Shown piece after piece: positions 1 to 12,076 of a DNA stretch of 64,000 nt (its first letter is position 1; each line of letters begins with the position of its first letter). Both the position numbers and the translations under genes were made by a program. Source of the DNA: Glandiceps talaboti. Its lineage: Eukaryota; Hemichordata; Enteropneusta; Spengelidae. The notes beneath the pieces are model-generated. The model saw nothing but the letters and a program-made list of their open reading frames with translations, did not search any database and was not told the origin of the DNA. Location: contig NC_135569.1 in the NCBI RefSeq assembly GCF_964340395.1, positions 13,276,019-13,340,018 on the forward strand. The letters run 5' to 3'.

Positions 1-341
1 TATACAACCACACAGAAACCAATAAGAAACTGCATATGCCACACTTCAATAGCAATATCGCATGTTTTGCTACATTTAGTCTAAAAGAAATAAACCATTT
101 GAACCATTGCAACTCGTATTGCAGACATCTGGGAGCCAATGTTTTTCTTAGAATCAAACACCCGATGAAGGGTGCGTAAAATGTCCTTTGCGGTGTTCAT
201 TTGATGTCTGTATGGTAGCATGTGTAGTTTAGTTCATTTCATTCATACAAAATGTAGCAAGAAACTGTACTCATTCAATCTCGCTAACTTAAAGTGTAAC
301 ATGTCTAATTTCTTATTGGTTTCTGCGTGGTTGTATCAAAC
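1..341. mobile_element. MITE with about 45-bp terminal inverted repeats (family D, copy 1)
   Basis: Positions 1-50 and 291-341 are inverted copies of each other, including an ACAACCAC-type end and an AACCAATAAGAAA block. No coding frame lies between them, so this is a small non-autonomous DNA transposon. Its outer left end is at the window edge. A more diverged second copy lies at 2323-2545. Confidence 0.7.
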
Positions 342-727
342 ATAAAAGCTGCACGGTATTGTGAAATTCACTGTTATAAAATATTAGTCAAGTCAGGTGA
401 TGAAATGTAGCAACGTTAGTAAGATATTCATTGAACCAGATGGCACTCACTTTCAGAATCAGGTTAAAGTAATTTCTATTGTATATAATGCAAAATGTCA
501 AAATAAAACAGAAACGAACTCAATTTTGTAGCATGACAATTCCTCGATCTAACAGGTTTTCTCAAATAGTTAGTCCTTCAACATCTCTGTCTTGGAAAAT
601 CCACTTGTGTCTCTAAGGTTCTGGAATTCTGCACTAAACTATGTTAGCCATTCTTTCCGGTTCATCTATTTATTCGGGTAAACATCAGGTATGAATGCAA
701 TGTCAGGTACCTTGCGTTGGCCACTGG

Positions 728-1085
728 TGCAGGAAAAGATTGGTTGGTTGGTTGGATGGTTGGTTGGTTGGTTGGTTGGTTAGTTGGTTTGTTAGTTAGT
801 TAGTTAGTTGGTTGGGTGGTTGATTGGTTGGTGATTGATTGATTGGTTAATTGGTTGGTTGGCTGGTTGGCTGGTTGGTTGGTTAGTTGATTGGGTGGTT
901 TGTTGGTTGGTTGGTCGGTTGGTTTATTGATTGATTGTTTGTTGGTTGTTTTTTGTTCTTTTTTGCTTGCTTGTCTGTCTGTCTGTATGTCTGTATGTAT
1001 GTATGTCTGTCTGTCAGACTGACGGACTAAATGGTTGATTTATTGATTGATTGATTGGTTGATTGGTTGATTGGTTGATCGATTG
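728..1085. repeat. GGTT/GATT-type degenerate tetranucleotide repeat
   Basis: GGTTGGTT, GTTAGTTA, GTCT/GTAT and GATTGATT tracts follow one another with many substitutions. The G-rich strand is the plus strand. No gene is seen in it. Confidence 0.9.
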
Positions 1086-1457
1086 ACACAGAAATAATAG
1101 TTATTCATACAAACTGAAGTTGCCGATGATTATATTTCAAGAGATCACTATTTGGCCAGAAGCTGACGTCATTAAACAGAGGAAATACACTTCTATGATT
1201 CTGCAATTTGATCCAATAACATTCCAGAAACATAGAAATAGACCTCAATCAAAATTTGTACGATTCCTGATTTCATCTCGTGGTGCGAAATGTTCATTGA
1301 TATGGTATGTTAATTATTAGTATAATACGGTCCTGACTATAATACTCACCTCAGTTGGCAGTAAGTCCGCGAACAAACAGGAACGAATTGTAACAGGACT
1401 TCAGATCTGTCTTCAGACGCATCATTCGAGTCTTCGTTTTCAGGGTAAGTGTAAAAA

Positions 1458-1765
1458 TGCCAGGATTGGATTTTTATATTGGATTTTTTTTAAATTCATA
1501 AAACAATTTTATAATAGCTTCTTACTTGAAAACCCAAAGTGAAACCACATTGACAAAGTCCATATTTGTAACTCAATAAATTTGACAAGATTTATAAATG
1601 TGTAAATATACGTACATTAACAACTTTATACATTTTTTCAGCATTTCGCAATGTATTGAGTTACGAATACGGACTTTATTAACGTTGTTGCAATTGATTT
1701 TTCAAGTAGGAAGTCATGACAAAAATAACTATAAATTAAAACTCCAGGTCTGAAAAAGATTGTTT
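1458..1765. mobile_element. Foldback MITE (family B, copy 1)
   Basis: A left arm with a CATAAAACAATTTTATAA block and a 'catatttgtaactcaataaa' block is mirrored by 'tattgagttacgaatacg' and 'tttcaagtaggaagtcatga' on the right. The same hairpin occurs at 5559-5919 and 38229-38527. The ends are less clear here than in the copy at 5559. Confidence 0.6.
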
Positions 1766-2322
1766 CCCCGTTGTGGTGTCACCATCACGCGCTGTCACCG
1801 TCGACGTCATGTAAGATACATATTTTAACTGGCGCGATTCTCCCGTCCTGATACAACAGGGAAATATCTTGTTTGGTGATGAATACTCAAAATTGATGAT
1901 TTTACTCAAATACGCTTTTCCTTCTAAATTATAAACACAATATCTAAAACCGTTAACCTGTGTTCATCTAACCATTATGCACTTTTGGCGGGAGAAGTGT
2001 TCAAAGTTACAAATTTGCTTTAATATCTCTTTCTATTCGACTTTTGCAAATTTTGTAAAAGATGAGAAGTGATGAACGATAATTTTATCAAACATATTAC
2101 TGTGCATGTATATGCATAGTGCTTTTTTGTTATCTTTTTTTTGTTCTCTTTTTTCAGTGTGAATTTCTCATTTATTGAGTAAATATATAGATACTTTTAA
2201 AAGTACAAAACAATACCTCGTTGATGTAAAAGGGTATGGCAATTTTAGATAAACATATTGTTGCTGTGATCGATTGAACCTAAAATAATACAGCCCGTTT
2301 CATGTTAGTGTTTACAAGCTCT

Positions 2323-2545
2323 GTTTGACATAACCACTCAGAAAACAAGAAGAAAGTGCCCATTCTACACTTTAAGATGAAATAAACTATTTAAACGTAT
2401 TTACCGCTAGACGTGGACACATGGGCGCCAATGTTTTGACGTTAGCTCATCTAATTCAGACAAAACAACACAAGAAGCTATTTATTCGACCTTGCTATCT
2501 TGAAGTATGGCATGTGAAGTTTCTTACCGCTTGGTTGTATCAAAC
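2323..2545. mobile_element. MITE (family D, copy 2)
   Basis: It starts 'gtttgacataaccactcag' and ends 'ccgcttggttgtatcaaac', which are imperfect inverted repeats. The internal sequence matches the copy at 1-341 (for example 'gccaatgttttgacg' against 'gccaatgtttttctt'). Confidence 0.6.
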
Positions 2546-2923
2546 AGAACCAGTGAACGGTAACCTCACACGGGCTGTATATTAGACTCAACATGATATC
2601 ATTTTTATAACCCATTCTTCTAAAGTGTTGTTGGTCAACATAATGTTTTGAGTTTTAGACCAATCAGATTCAATATATTAAACGGGCGCTATGCAAACAA
2701 CATTACTGTAACACTGGAATAATTTAATATGGGTTTTATGGAAGGATTATCACTTGAGTAAAACAAATTAGAACATCACAGCTTTAAAACGCCTACCTAT
2801 GTACGATGCGACACTAATGGATGAACCTAGCATTTGTTATATTCATTTACAGAACCTATAATAACTTACTCTTTATAAAGGTGTCTATTTAACACTAAGT
2901 GACGTCATTGGTTGATCTACCGG

Positions 2924-3045
2924 ATGGAGTTGTGGTGTCTATTCCTTTTACTAGGTCTATCGTCCATAGAGGTTGAAGGACGGGAAATACAGGTAAGGGG
3001 TGGTTTGATGTATACATTCATTAGTATGCATGTATGCATGTATGC

Positions 3046-3078
<33 letters not shown>

Positions 3079-3172
3079 TGTATGTATGTATGTATGTATG
3101 CATGTCTGTATGCATGCATGTATGTATACATGTATGTATGTATGTATGTATGTATGTATGTATGTATGTATG

Positions 3173-3204
<32 letters not shown>

Positions 3205-3555
3205 CATGTATGTATGTATGTATGTATGTATGTATGCATGCATGCATGCATGCATGTATGTATGTATGTATGTATGTATGTATGTATGTATGTATGTATG
3301 TATGTATGTATGTATGTATGTATGTATGTCTGTCTATCTGTCTGTATGTATGTATGTATGTATGTATGTATGTATGTATCTATTTACCTGTGTGTGTGTC
3401 CTTGCGTGTATATGTGCAGATGTGTGCGTATGTCTCTGTGTATGTATGTATGTATGTATGTATGTATGTATGTATGTATGTATGTATGTATGTATGTATG
3501 TATATATATGTGTATGTGTGTGCGCGCGCGTGCATGTGTGTGTATGTGTGTGTGT

Positions 3556-3594
<39 letters not shown>

Positions 3595-3721
3595 ACATCG
3601 GATGCACTAGTTAAGCATTGCACAATAAACTTAGAATAATGATTGTCTTGTCTCTTTTAGTCAAAGATTGGAAATATTAATCTAAATGGTAAGTAAAGTA
3701 CTGTATGATAGTTGTATATTG

Positions 3722-3774
<53 letters not shown>

Positions 3775-5989
3775 ATCTATCTATCTCTATCTTCTGTCTG
3801 TTTGCCTGTCTGTCTGTTTATCTCTGTCTGTGTGTCTATTTTTGTGTTGTCTGTCTGTGTGTCTGTATGTCTGTCTGTCTGTCTGTCTGTAAACCTCTTT
3901 GCCTCTGTATTGTATGTATTGTTATCCTCCAATCTCCCTGATATTATTCCTTCTCTTAACAACTTGTTCAGTCACTATAGATATTCGTTCATCCATGTAC
4001 ATTTATTTCAAAGTTTGTATTTTCTTTCGCCAATGCAGGACACTGTGTCCTATTTATCTCAGTTTAATTACTGTAATTACTGTAATTTTAAAATTATTTG
4101 TCATATCTCCTGTGATAAATAGATATTCCACACAGAAGTGTTCGTATAGCCGGTGGCCAAGAAGCAGTCCCGCACTCTCATCCCTGGCATGGCTCACTTC
4201 AATTCAACCATCAGCATGTGTGCAGCGCACTGCTGCTCAACCAGCGTTGGGGTCTTGTACCAGCACATTGTGTATATGCATTCCAGTAAGCATATGTTTT
4301 CTGCAATGGCAGTATTCCTAAACTGCAATGTGTCGTAAGGTCAGGATTGTATTCTATCAGGGAAATGGTAGTTTAAGGGGCACAAGACCAGTTTATACAT
4401 TTCTGAGCTAGCTGAATATTGAAAATTAAAAGTATTCGCATACTTGACCATCATTTGCAATTGACTGTACTCAAATATGTTACTAAGATATAACTAAACG
4501 ATACAATTACGTAATATGACAGAACCCCACGACACGTGAGTGCAAGTATGGTATTGCAGGATTGTAGTGTAGTCTAGGTTACCCAGACTCTCGCCGCTGG
4601 GGGCTCTGCCTACGAGACCTCCCCAAACGAGAGTCTGGGAAAACCACGTTTGGGGAGGCCTCGTAGGCAGAGCCCCCCCCCCCCCCCAGCGGCGAGAGTC
4701 TGGGTAACCGAGACTAGCACGAGTGTAAATACCCCCAGAGTGCCCACACTGGCATGAGGTTATTTCACTATTTCATTATGTGTTTATCTGAAACCTAGAC
4801 TTTCAACAGTCATCTTGACTTTTTTGTAAGTTATCTTTTAATACTATTTTTGTTGATGGAAAAGAATTAAAAGATGGTGTGCGATGCATGTTCATGAAGT
4901 CAAGACGAATTATATTTACAACTGCCGACATCAGACTGTAGACAAACGAAATATGTTACAAACAGGTAAAGTAAACAACTGAATCGGATGAATAACACTT
5001 GACACAGCATGTTGGATTTACAGAGACTTGTATTACACTCCATGATTTGATAAGAACAATTTAATGGCCACTTTACATTGTAGTTCACATTCACAAACAA
5101 ATGTCCAGTTCCCCTGGCATTTCATGTACACATAAAAAAAGTCATAAATTGTTCATATGAAACCATAAAATGTAATACAAAATACAAGTCTCTGCTGTTC
5201 TAACATGCTGTGCCAAGTGTTATTAATCCAATTCATTTGTATACTTTCCCTGTTTGTTCCGTTTGTCCACGGTCTGATATCTACAGTTGTATGTCTTCGC
5301 ATGCTCGGTGAGTAGCACCTGTTCTGTATAGAATGTGAACTGAACATTTTGATCATTATATGTTATAGGTTATATTTGCACACAATTAGTAATATAAAAG
5401 GAAAAATATGGAGGTTTTTTAGGAATATGACAAAATGTAATAATGACTATTTGAACCCCCTTAAAAATCATAAACAATCATACAACGCGATCACGAGATG
5501 TCGTGTGTAGCGAACAATCGCGTTCTCATTTGCATATCATTTCCATGCATTTTTTGCATGCCAGTATTAAAATGGCTACATGGACGAGGATTTGGTATTT
5601 ATTCTGGATTTTTAATTTATAAAACAATTTTGAAAACCAATGGGAAACAACAAATGCCAAGTCTGTGTTTGCAACTCAATACATTGCGAAAGATTGATAC
5701 ATGACCGTGTAAAACTTTTTGTCATTGTACGTACAATAACAAACTTTTTTACACATTTTTGTTTAGCTTTTTGTAATGTATTGGGTTACAAACACAGACT
5801 TGGTATATCTTATTTCATATTCATTTTTCAATAAGGATGCCATGATAAAATTGTTTTATGAAATAAAACCCCAAATTAAATACCTAAGCCTCGTCCATAT
5901 GGCCACTTTGATACTGGCATAGCAAGAAATGTTTTATGTAAGTATTCTCTCATCTCATCTTGTGCCACTTTAACACAGTTGTGGGGGTA

Positions 5990-6029
<40 letters not shown>

Positions 6030-6127
6030 CCTGCCTGTCTGCGTGAGTGAGTGAGTGGGTGGGTGAGTGAGTGAGTGAGTGAGTGAGTGAGTGAGTGAGT
6101 GAGTGAGTGAGTGAGTGAGCGAGCGAG

Positions 6128-6179
<52 letters not shown>

Positions 6180-9100
6180 AATTCATTTACGCCAAAGTAA
6201 AAAAAACTTAATTACAGTAACTGTAAAGCATGTAAATGACAGCGATCGCACACATATTACAGATTTTCAGTATTCCCCATAACATTTGACTAAACATGTA
6301 CATGACTACCTGAGTTGTTTTCCCACTGCAGATCTCAACGTTCTAGCTTGAGGGTTGTGTTTGGTGAACATAGCTTGACTCAAACAAATGGGAACGAACA
6401 ATATCTTTCCATAGCCCAGATTATTATCTCGTCGACATATGACGGTTCAACACTAACCGACGATTACGCCTTTATACAGTTTAGCCAAGATGTAGCTTTT
6501 AATAATTTCGTGCAGCCTGCAGAACTGGCAGTTGACAACATACAGTCTGGTAACTGTCAAGTAGCCGGATGGGGTCAAACATACGTCGATGGTAAGATAG
6601 ATTCTTTTATATTGCACCATGTTTGCTATATATAGATTAATACGTTACAATGAAATTCATGTGAACAGGGTGCAATGAATAGACACAACTGTGATTTTCA
6701 AGATAAACTCAATTGATAAGACCCCTAGCTGTATATAAACAATTACACTCTTTGGAAAGTTCAATTCATACCATCAATGCCAAACTTGTGGTATCTGAGA
6801 ACAGGGAATAGTAAAATATAAGATGCCAATATCTAGACTGACTGTTACTAAGTGCACATTTTTATAGACAATCTTGCAGTAGAATGGATTGAACCTTAGA
6901 CTGAGATTGAACCGAAGACACCCTCTATTTACGACCTCCTGTTATCAGATACAATGTTGCAATTGTATGGCATATAAACTCATTCTTATGACACTCACCC
7001 GCCTCATAATGGCATTTTGGCTTAAAACTTATTGCAACCAAGTCGCAAGAAATTTTGTGAACGTACCCGGTAAATGACCGCTTCAGAGGTTTAATTTGGT
7101 TCTGAAATCAAACCACGAGCAAAAATATCAAACTATTTTTTACCCCCTTTCCAGACATTAGAATTTCCAAGGCCTCCTATTCTCTCCTCGGTTACGTTCC
7201 CCGCCCCATAAATTTTGCTCGTTCCCCCAAAAGCATGACAATTTTTAATACTGATGATCGTCCTCGACGTGTTCCAGTCGTTAACACCCTTCGTGGTAGA
7301 GAGACTGGCATGGCGAATATCTGAACGTATCTAACAACATTGAATTTCTTCGTCGATAGGTCCAGTGAGTGATGTCCTACTCGAAACTACTGTAGATGTC
7401 ATAGACAATCAAAATTGTTTGGCATATTGGACATTTATAACAAACGACATGTTGTGTGCAGGCACCGGAAATGGTAGTCCATGTATGGTAAGTTACCTCA
7501 AAATTTGACTACAAATTGGTACAATTTTAGCTTTAAAGATTTTGTATAAATAGTGATGTTCGGCAAGGTTCAATACCCGTTGCCCCCCCCCCTCCCCCAC
7601 CTTTTGTCCCCTCCCCATAATAATAATAACTTTATTACCATATATAAACGCAAAAGCTTACAATTAAATTGATGCAGTTTCGCAGACAAAAGACGAGTTA
7701 AAGAAATCCATATAAAACTGGTAAGAACATAAACTATGATAAAATACAATGGTTGACATGAACTAGAAGCACGTGACATAATATGTTCTACTATAAATAC
7801 ATGGTAAAATAAAGAATTAAAATATTATGCTCTGTTTAGTGTGGGCATAGCCGCGTGGGGTAAAAACTGTCAAAGAAACGATTCGTCCGTGATTTAATTG
7901 TTCTATACCGTGACCCTCAGTGAAGGCAGTAAACCTCAGACCACTACTTGAACTATTTAGTGGTCTGAGTTCAAACATATTGTGTGCAGGGTAAAAGTCA
8001 TCGTAATATGGAGCTTGATTTCCTCCTTGTGCGATCAATAAAGAGTGATTCAAGGCAAGGAGGGTCTGCCCCAATAATTGAAGATACAGTTTTAACAACT
8101 CTGTTTAGTATGGTATTTTCTTCGTAATATTGCAGCACCATCGACATAGCTAACGTCGTCAGTTGAATGTACATAAGAGTGGCTAATACCTACTAACCGT
8201 CACACCGGTTCATTCAAAGGAATCATCGAGTCTTTGGAGTCATATTGACATTTGTACTATACTGCTGTCGAACGTCAAAGATTATTCTTAGGTTGATGGA
8301 CATCAGAATAAATTAGGTGATAATTATCGGCGTTATTTTTACTCCGAGGGGTTAAAATCTATGACATGGCGGTTCGTATCATTGGTAGAGGAACCCATAG
8401 TATTATTTATGTTCTATACTCGTAATTGTATGCCACATATCTCCTTTCATGTCGTACTGCGTGCGGACCTAAAATTGACTAGATTTACAGGGCAATGCCA
8501 TGTGCTTACTGCTTACACAAGTATGTTTCTGTACAGTTGATTCAGTACTGAGTACAATACATAGCAAAAAAAATTTATGTAAGTATGATTTTTACCACGA
8601 TTAATTAAATGGTAAAAATCTAACAAATAGGGAACTTGCAATCCAGACTGAGCATGCTCAGATGCAAAAGACTATGGGATTATCTGTGGTTGTCGTAATA
8701 CCTAATCTGGAGCTACCGATAAAATAAACCTCCCACAATGGTCAGGGTAACTATGAATTGATTATTTGTGGTTACAAACAATGTTTCAACATTGTTTATA
8801 ATACTAATTGATTAGTATTTATTATCATATTGCCCATGATGCAACATTCAACATGGCGGGTTTGCAAGTTCCCTATTGAAAAACAGTTTGTTTTTTTTGT
8901 TTTTTTTAAACTGTCCAGTTGCAATTGTTGCAGCTTTAAAAAAATGTTTTTTGAAATATATATACTTGCTCCCCTCAAGAATATGATTAATTTCACAGCC
9001 ACCTTTTCCTTATAGACACGATTCCAAAAGCATAGTATACGTACTCAAACCATGTCAGAATATACCAGACGTTAGGCCTTAGTATAGAGTCTCTTGTTTC

Positions 9101-9474
9101 CCGAAAATGGAGTATGATAGCCGTGGGGGATTTTGGATCTGAGCGGAGTCTCGTTGTATGATTTCCCATGGGGTGGGGATGCGGACAACTTTCCCAGACA
9201 AGTAAATATGCATACCACATACATGCTAACAGTTCTTTCTTTTGTGCACCTACAGGGTGACAGTGGAAGTCCATTACTGTGTAATGATGTTAATGGTGAC
9301 TTGAAAGTCTTTGGTATTGTCACTTTTGGCGGTCACTGTGGGGCACCAAACATTCCTGAGGGCTTCATACGCATTAGTAGCTTCCATGATGAATTGGTCT
9401 CTGTTATCAGCGGAGGAAACCAACAGTGTGATATAAAGAAATATTTGCGACACCGCTACTGTAACAAAGGATAA
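2924..9474 (+). CDS. Secreted chymotrypsin-fold (S1A) serine protease, 6 exons, 288 aa
   Basis: Exons 2924-2992, 3661-3688, 4123-4285, 6332-6591, 7360-7487 and 9256-9474 all have GT-AG borders and join in phase to 288 codons plus stop. I start at ATG 2924 because it begins a short hydrophobic signal peptide (residues 1 to about 20). A brief propeptide ends at Arg40, followed by IAGG (41-44), the usual activation site. The catalytic triad is visible: His81 in PAHC, Asp131 in TDDYAFI and Ser219 in GDSGSP. The residue six before the serine (chymotrypsin position 189) is Ser, so the S1 pocket looks chymotrypsin-like, not trypsin-like. The usual GDSGGP is GDSGSP. The protein is a single catalytic domain with a short Cys-containing tail and no CUB, SRCR or kringle domain. 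Introns carry large microsatellites. The exact orthologue cannot be assigned from the window. Confidence 0.9.
3014..3590. repeat. (TATG)n microsatellite ending in (GT)n
   Basis: Roughly 575 bp of TATG repeats with CATG, TCTG and GTGT variants, inside intron 1 of the protease gene. The long Met-Tyr-Val-Cys frames it generates on both strands are artefacts. Confidence 0.97.
3717..3891. repeat. (CTAT)n then (CTGT)n microsatellite
   Basis: Tetranucleotide repeats in protease intron 2. There is no coding signal apart from simple-repeat frames. Confidence 0.95.
4577..4709. mobile_element. Near-perfect foldback element in protease intron 3
   Basis: The arm 'ggttacccagactctcgccg' onwards is mirrored almost exactly up to 'cggcgagagtctgggtaacc', with only a short loop. 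Both arms contain CTCTGCCTACGAGACCTCCCC, or its complement, of about 55 bp in total. Such a high-identity hairpin suggests recent formation. There is no coding capacity. Confidence 0.8.
5559..5919. mobile_element. Foldback MITE (family B, copy 2)
   Basis: TIRs start 'tgccagtattaaaatggc' and end 'gccactttgatactggca'. The arms extend inward through TGGACGAGG/CCTCGTCCA and a mirrored 'gtgtttgcaactcaataca' block. It lies in protease intron 3. This is the best preserved of the three copies in the window. Confidence 0.8.
5991..6178. repeat. (CTGT)n, (GAGT)n and (GT)n microsatellites in tandem
   Basis: Three adjacent simple repeats about 150 bp upstream of exon 4 of the protease gene. Confidence 0.97.
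7616..8105 (-). mobile_element. Possible retroelement 3' remnant in protease intron 5
   Basis: On the minus strand a short frame (8098-7817) runs into AT-rich sequence and an AATAAAGTTATTATTATTAT tail at 7616-7637. A low-complexity trinucleotide tail after a short frame is typical of LINE 3' ends. No reverse transcriptase motif remains, so the call is tentative. Confidence 0.3.
8626..8877. mobile_element. 252-bp MITE with perfect 16-bp TIRs
   Basis: It starts AATAGGGAACTTGCAA and ends TTGCAAGTTCCCTATT, an exact inverted repeat. It is AT-rich inside with no coding frame, and lies in protease intron 5 about 380 bp before exon 6. Confidence 0.8.
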
Positions 9475-9926
9475 GGAGTTTCCAAAAAAAATGGAAATTA
9501 AATACTCCATCCTAACCGTCATTTAGAGCAGACAAATAACACACTATCCTTACGATGACTCAGCGTCACTATCTTCAATTTTCTATTATAAGTCTTCGTG
9601 TCCCAAACTTATGTATGCACATATTCATCACCATTAACATGTAACGCTTTACTCGACATTGGACGATTCGCTTTAGGCAAACCGATATGACTAAACCAAA
9701 TATTTGCTGTTGTTCCAATATACACCTTGCGAGTCAAGCACGGATACTTTAACTTTTCAAGACAGCATTGTTCATTCTATGCTCACTACCTGTTAAAGCT
9801 GACCGGAGAATATACTTCTTCTTTTAAGGTCAATTGCTAAACAACGTCTATGTTGTTACACAGCGAAATGTCTTTGTTGTGTAACTATATATGATAGGCC
9901 TGTAAGCTTATATGTTTACAAAACTG

Positions 9927-9932
9927 AATAAA
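9927..9932 (+). terminator. Candidate polyadenylation signal AATAAA for the protease gene
   Basis: This is an AATAAA about 450 bp after the protease stop codon, in otherwise non-coding sequence. It was chosen by motif and position only. Confidence 0.45.
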
Positions 9933-10021
9933 TTAACCATGCTTACCTGACAACATTTCGAATTCTTATGTGACTGTGTAAGGAAATGGTCGTATACCTT
10001 ATAGGTTGAAGGTTAAATGTA

Positions 10022-10306
<285 letters not shown>

Positions 10307-11664
10307 AAGTCATAGTAAAATATAACCCCTATCAAATTCACTTAAAATAAGATTTGTGGACATCCCCGAGAACCAAGTTGTAAAAGTGACCTGCCTCCTA
10401 CCCCTCGGCCCCTGTATTTTATTAACTAAGGGACCGGTCAGTTTCTTCGGCCTGGGGGAGCCGGTGGAGGGGGGGGGGTCACTCTGGGTTTTTTAATTGG
10501 CAGTGGGGGGGGGGGGGTCATGCTGTTTTGAAAATTGTGGATGGGGGCGGTCATTGTGTTTTGGATTGTGATGGAAAATTGTTTTCTACAATGGCAAAAA
10601 GCTTTGTATGAACTAACTTTATTATTGTCCCTGTTTCTTACGTAAATTCTTTAATATTATTTCACGTAAGAGTTCAAACATACCTCTATTCAATACATAT
10701 ACATGTATTATCTGCTACCACACTAGTTACAGAACATGTCATGTAAATGCTTGGCTGTTTCACAATCAATGCTTCACTTAATAATATATTGCACTTTGGG
10801 GCAAAAGTGAACTTGAAGGTTTCGTAATGGTAATCTTCAGAGATATTAATAAAAGAAGTTAATCTAAATCTTTCTACTCTAGAGTAGATGCACTTTCTAT
10901 TTTGGACACTACATGTTATCGACACTGCAAATCACCACATCTCATCAAATTCCAGTTTCTATTATACACTATAGGTATGACCACCTAAAGTCACTGTGTT
11001 TTAACATACCAGTGACTTTATACATACCAGTGACAATATTAATGCCACTGTACCAATGTTACGGGCCCATATTTATGTGACATGGGAAATAAACTCATTT
11101 AAAACTTACATTAACTTTAGCTTCGGAAACTTTCAAAGCTTTGAAATGATTACCTCAAAGGCTATGAATAACCTAAAAATTGCCTAAGTTAATAGAACCA
11201 AAATTCCTCCGGATCTCCAAGGGGAGTACCCTAGGACTCTCTCACCCCCAGAAGTGACTCATGCATTCAACCAACAATCAGACGCACCAACCTTTTTAAT
11301 GTCATAATGGTTCTAAACTTTTCTTAAGAATTTTCACCCTATGCTAATTTGAGATGATCTTGTCTTTTAATATGTGAAATGTTTGCCAAAATTTTCAAAA
11401 TATTGCCTTAAAACTCCAAATCTCCCCTACCAATGATACTACCATTAGATGTGCTGACCTTTACTATAATGATTAAGAACATATTTCAACTCGATGTAAG
11501 TATGTACGTTATAAATAATATATAATAGTTTCTGATACTTGATGGTGCTGTCTTGTAAAGCTTGGAAATTATTGCCTGAAAGTGTACATGTCTGAATAAC
11601 CTAAAAATGGGCTTTAAGAGTAAAAAACAACAACTGCAGAGCTTTTTGGGGGAGACCCCTATGG

Positions 11665-11703
<39 letters not shown>

Positions 11704-12076
11704 CCCCCCCCCACACACGCGACATTTGTATAGTTATTTTTTACATGTTGGTGTTGTCTTAAAGCTTGAAAATTATTGCCTGAAAGTGTCTATTAAGAGC
11801 AAAAAAGCTCCAGGACTTCTAGGGAAGCCCCCCCCCCATGAGAAGTAATTATATTCCCTTCTCAAACCCCCCCCCCTATCTTTCACCCTCTAGATGCTAT
11901 TAAACTCCATTTTGAATATATTTACCCTGTATTGTTAATAAGTATATGATAGTGCTATACCTGCAGGATCTTGTAAAGTATTTGTGAGACAGTCAAGCAG
12001 TCCACATTTAGTCATGATAAAAAAAAGCTGTTGTTAATGGAGAGAGTTGTACGCCGAATAAATATGACTTGAAAAG

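Larger units (their letters stand above)
342..2923. other. Intergenic DNA upstream of the serine protease
   Basis: Apart from the MITEs and the simple repeat listed separately, I see no conserved exon or RNA gene. The open frame at 1120-1320 has no recognisable motif and no flanking splice sites that connect it to a neighbour. Confidence 0.6.

Noticed and set aside
2912-3623. Long Met-Tyr-Val-Cys and His-Thr-Tyr-Ile frames on both strands
   Set aside because: They are translations of a (TATG)n/(GT)n microsatellite and appear in all frames.
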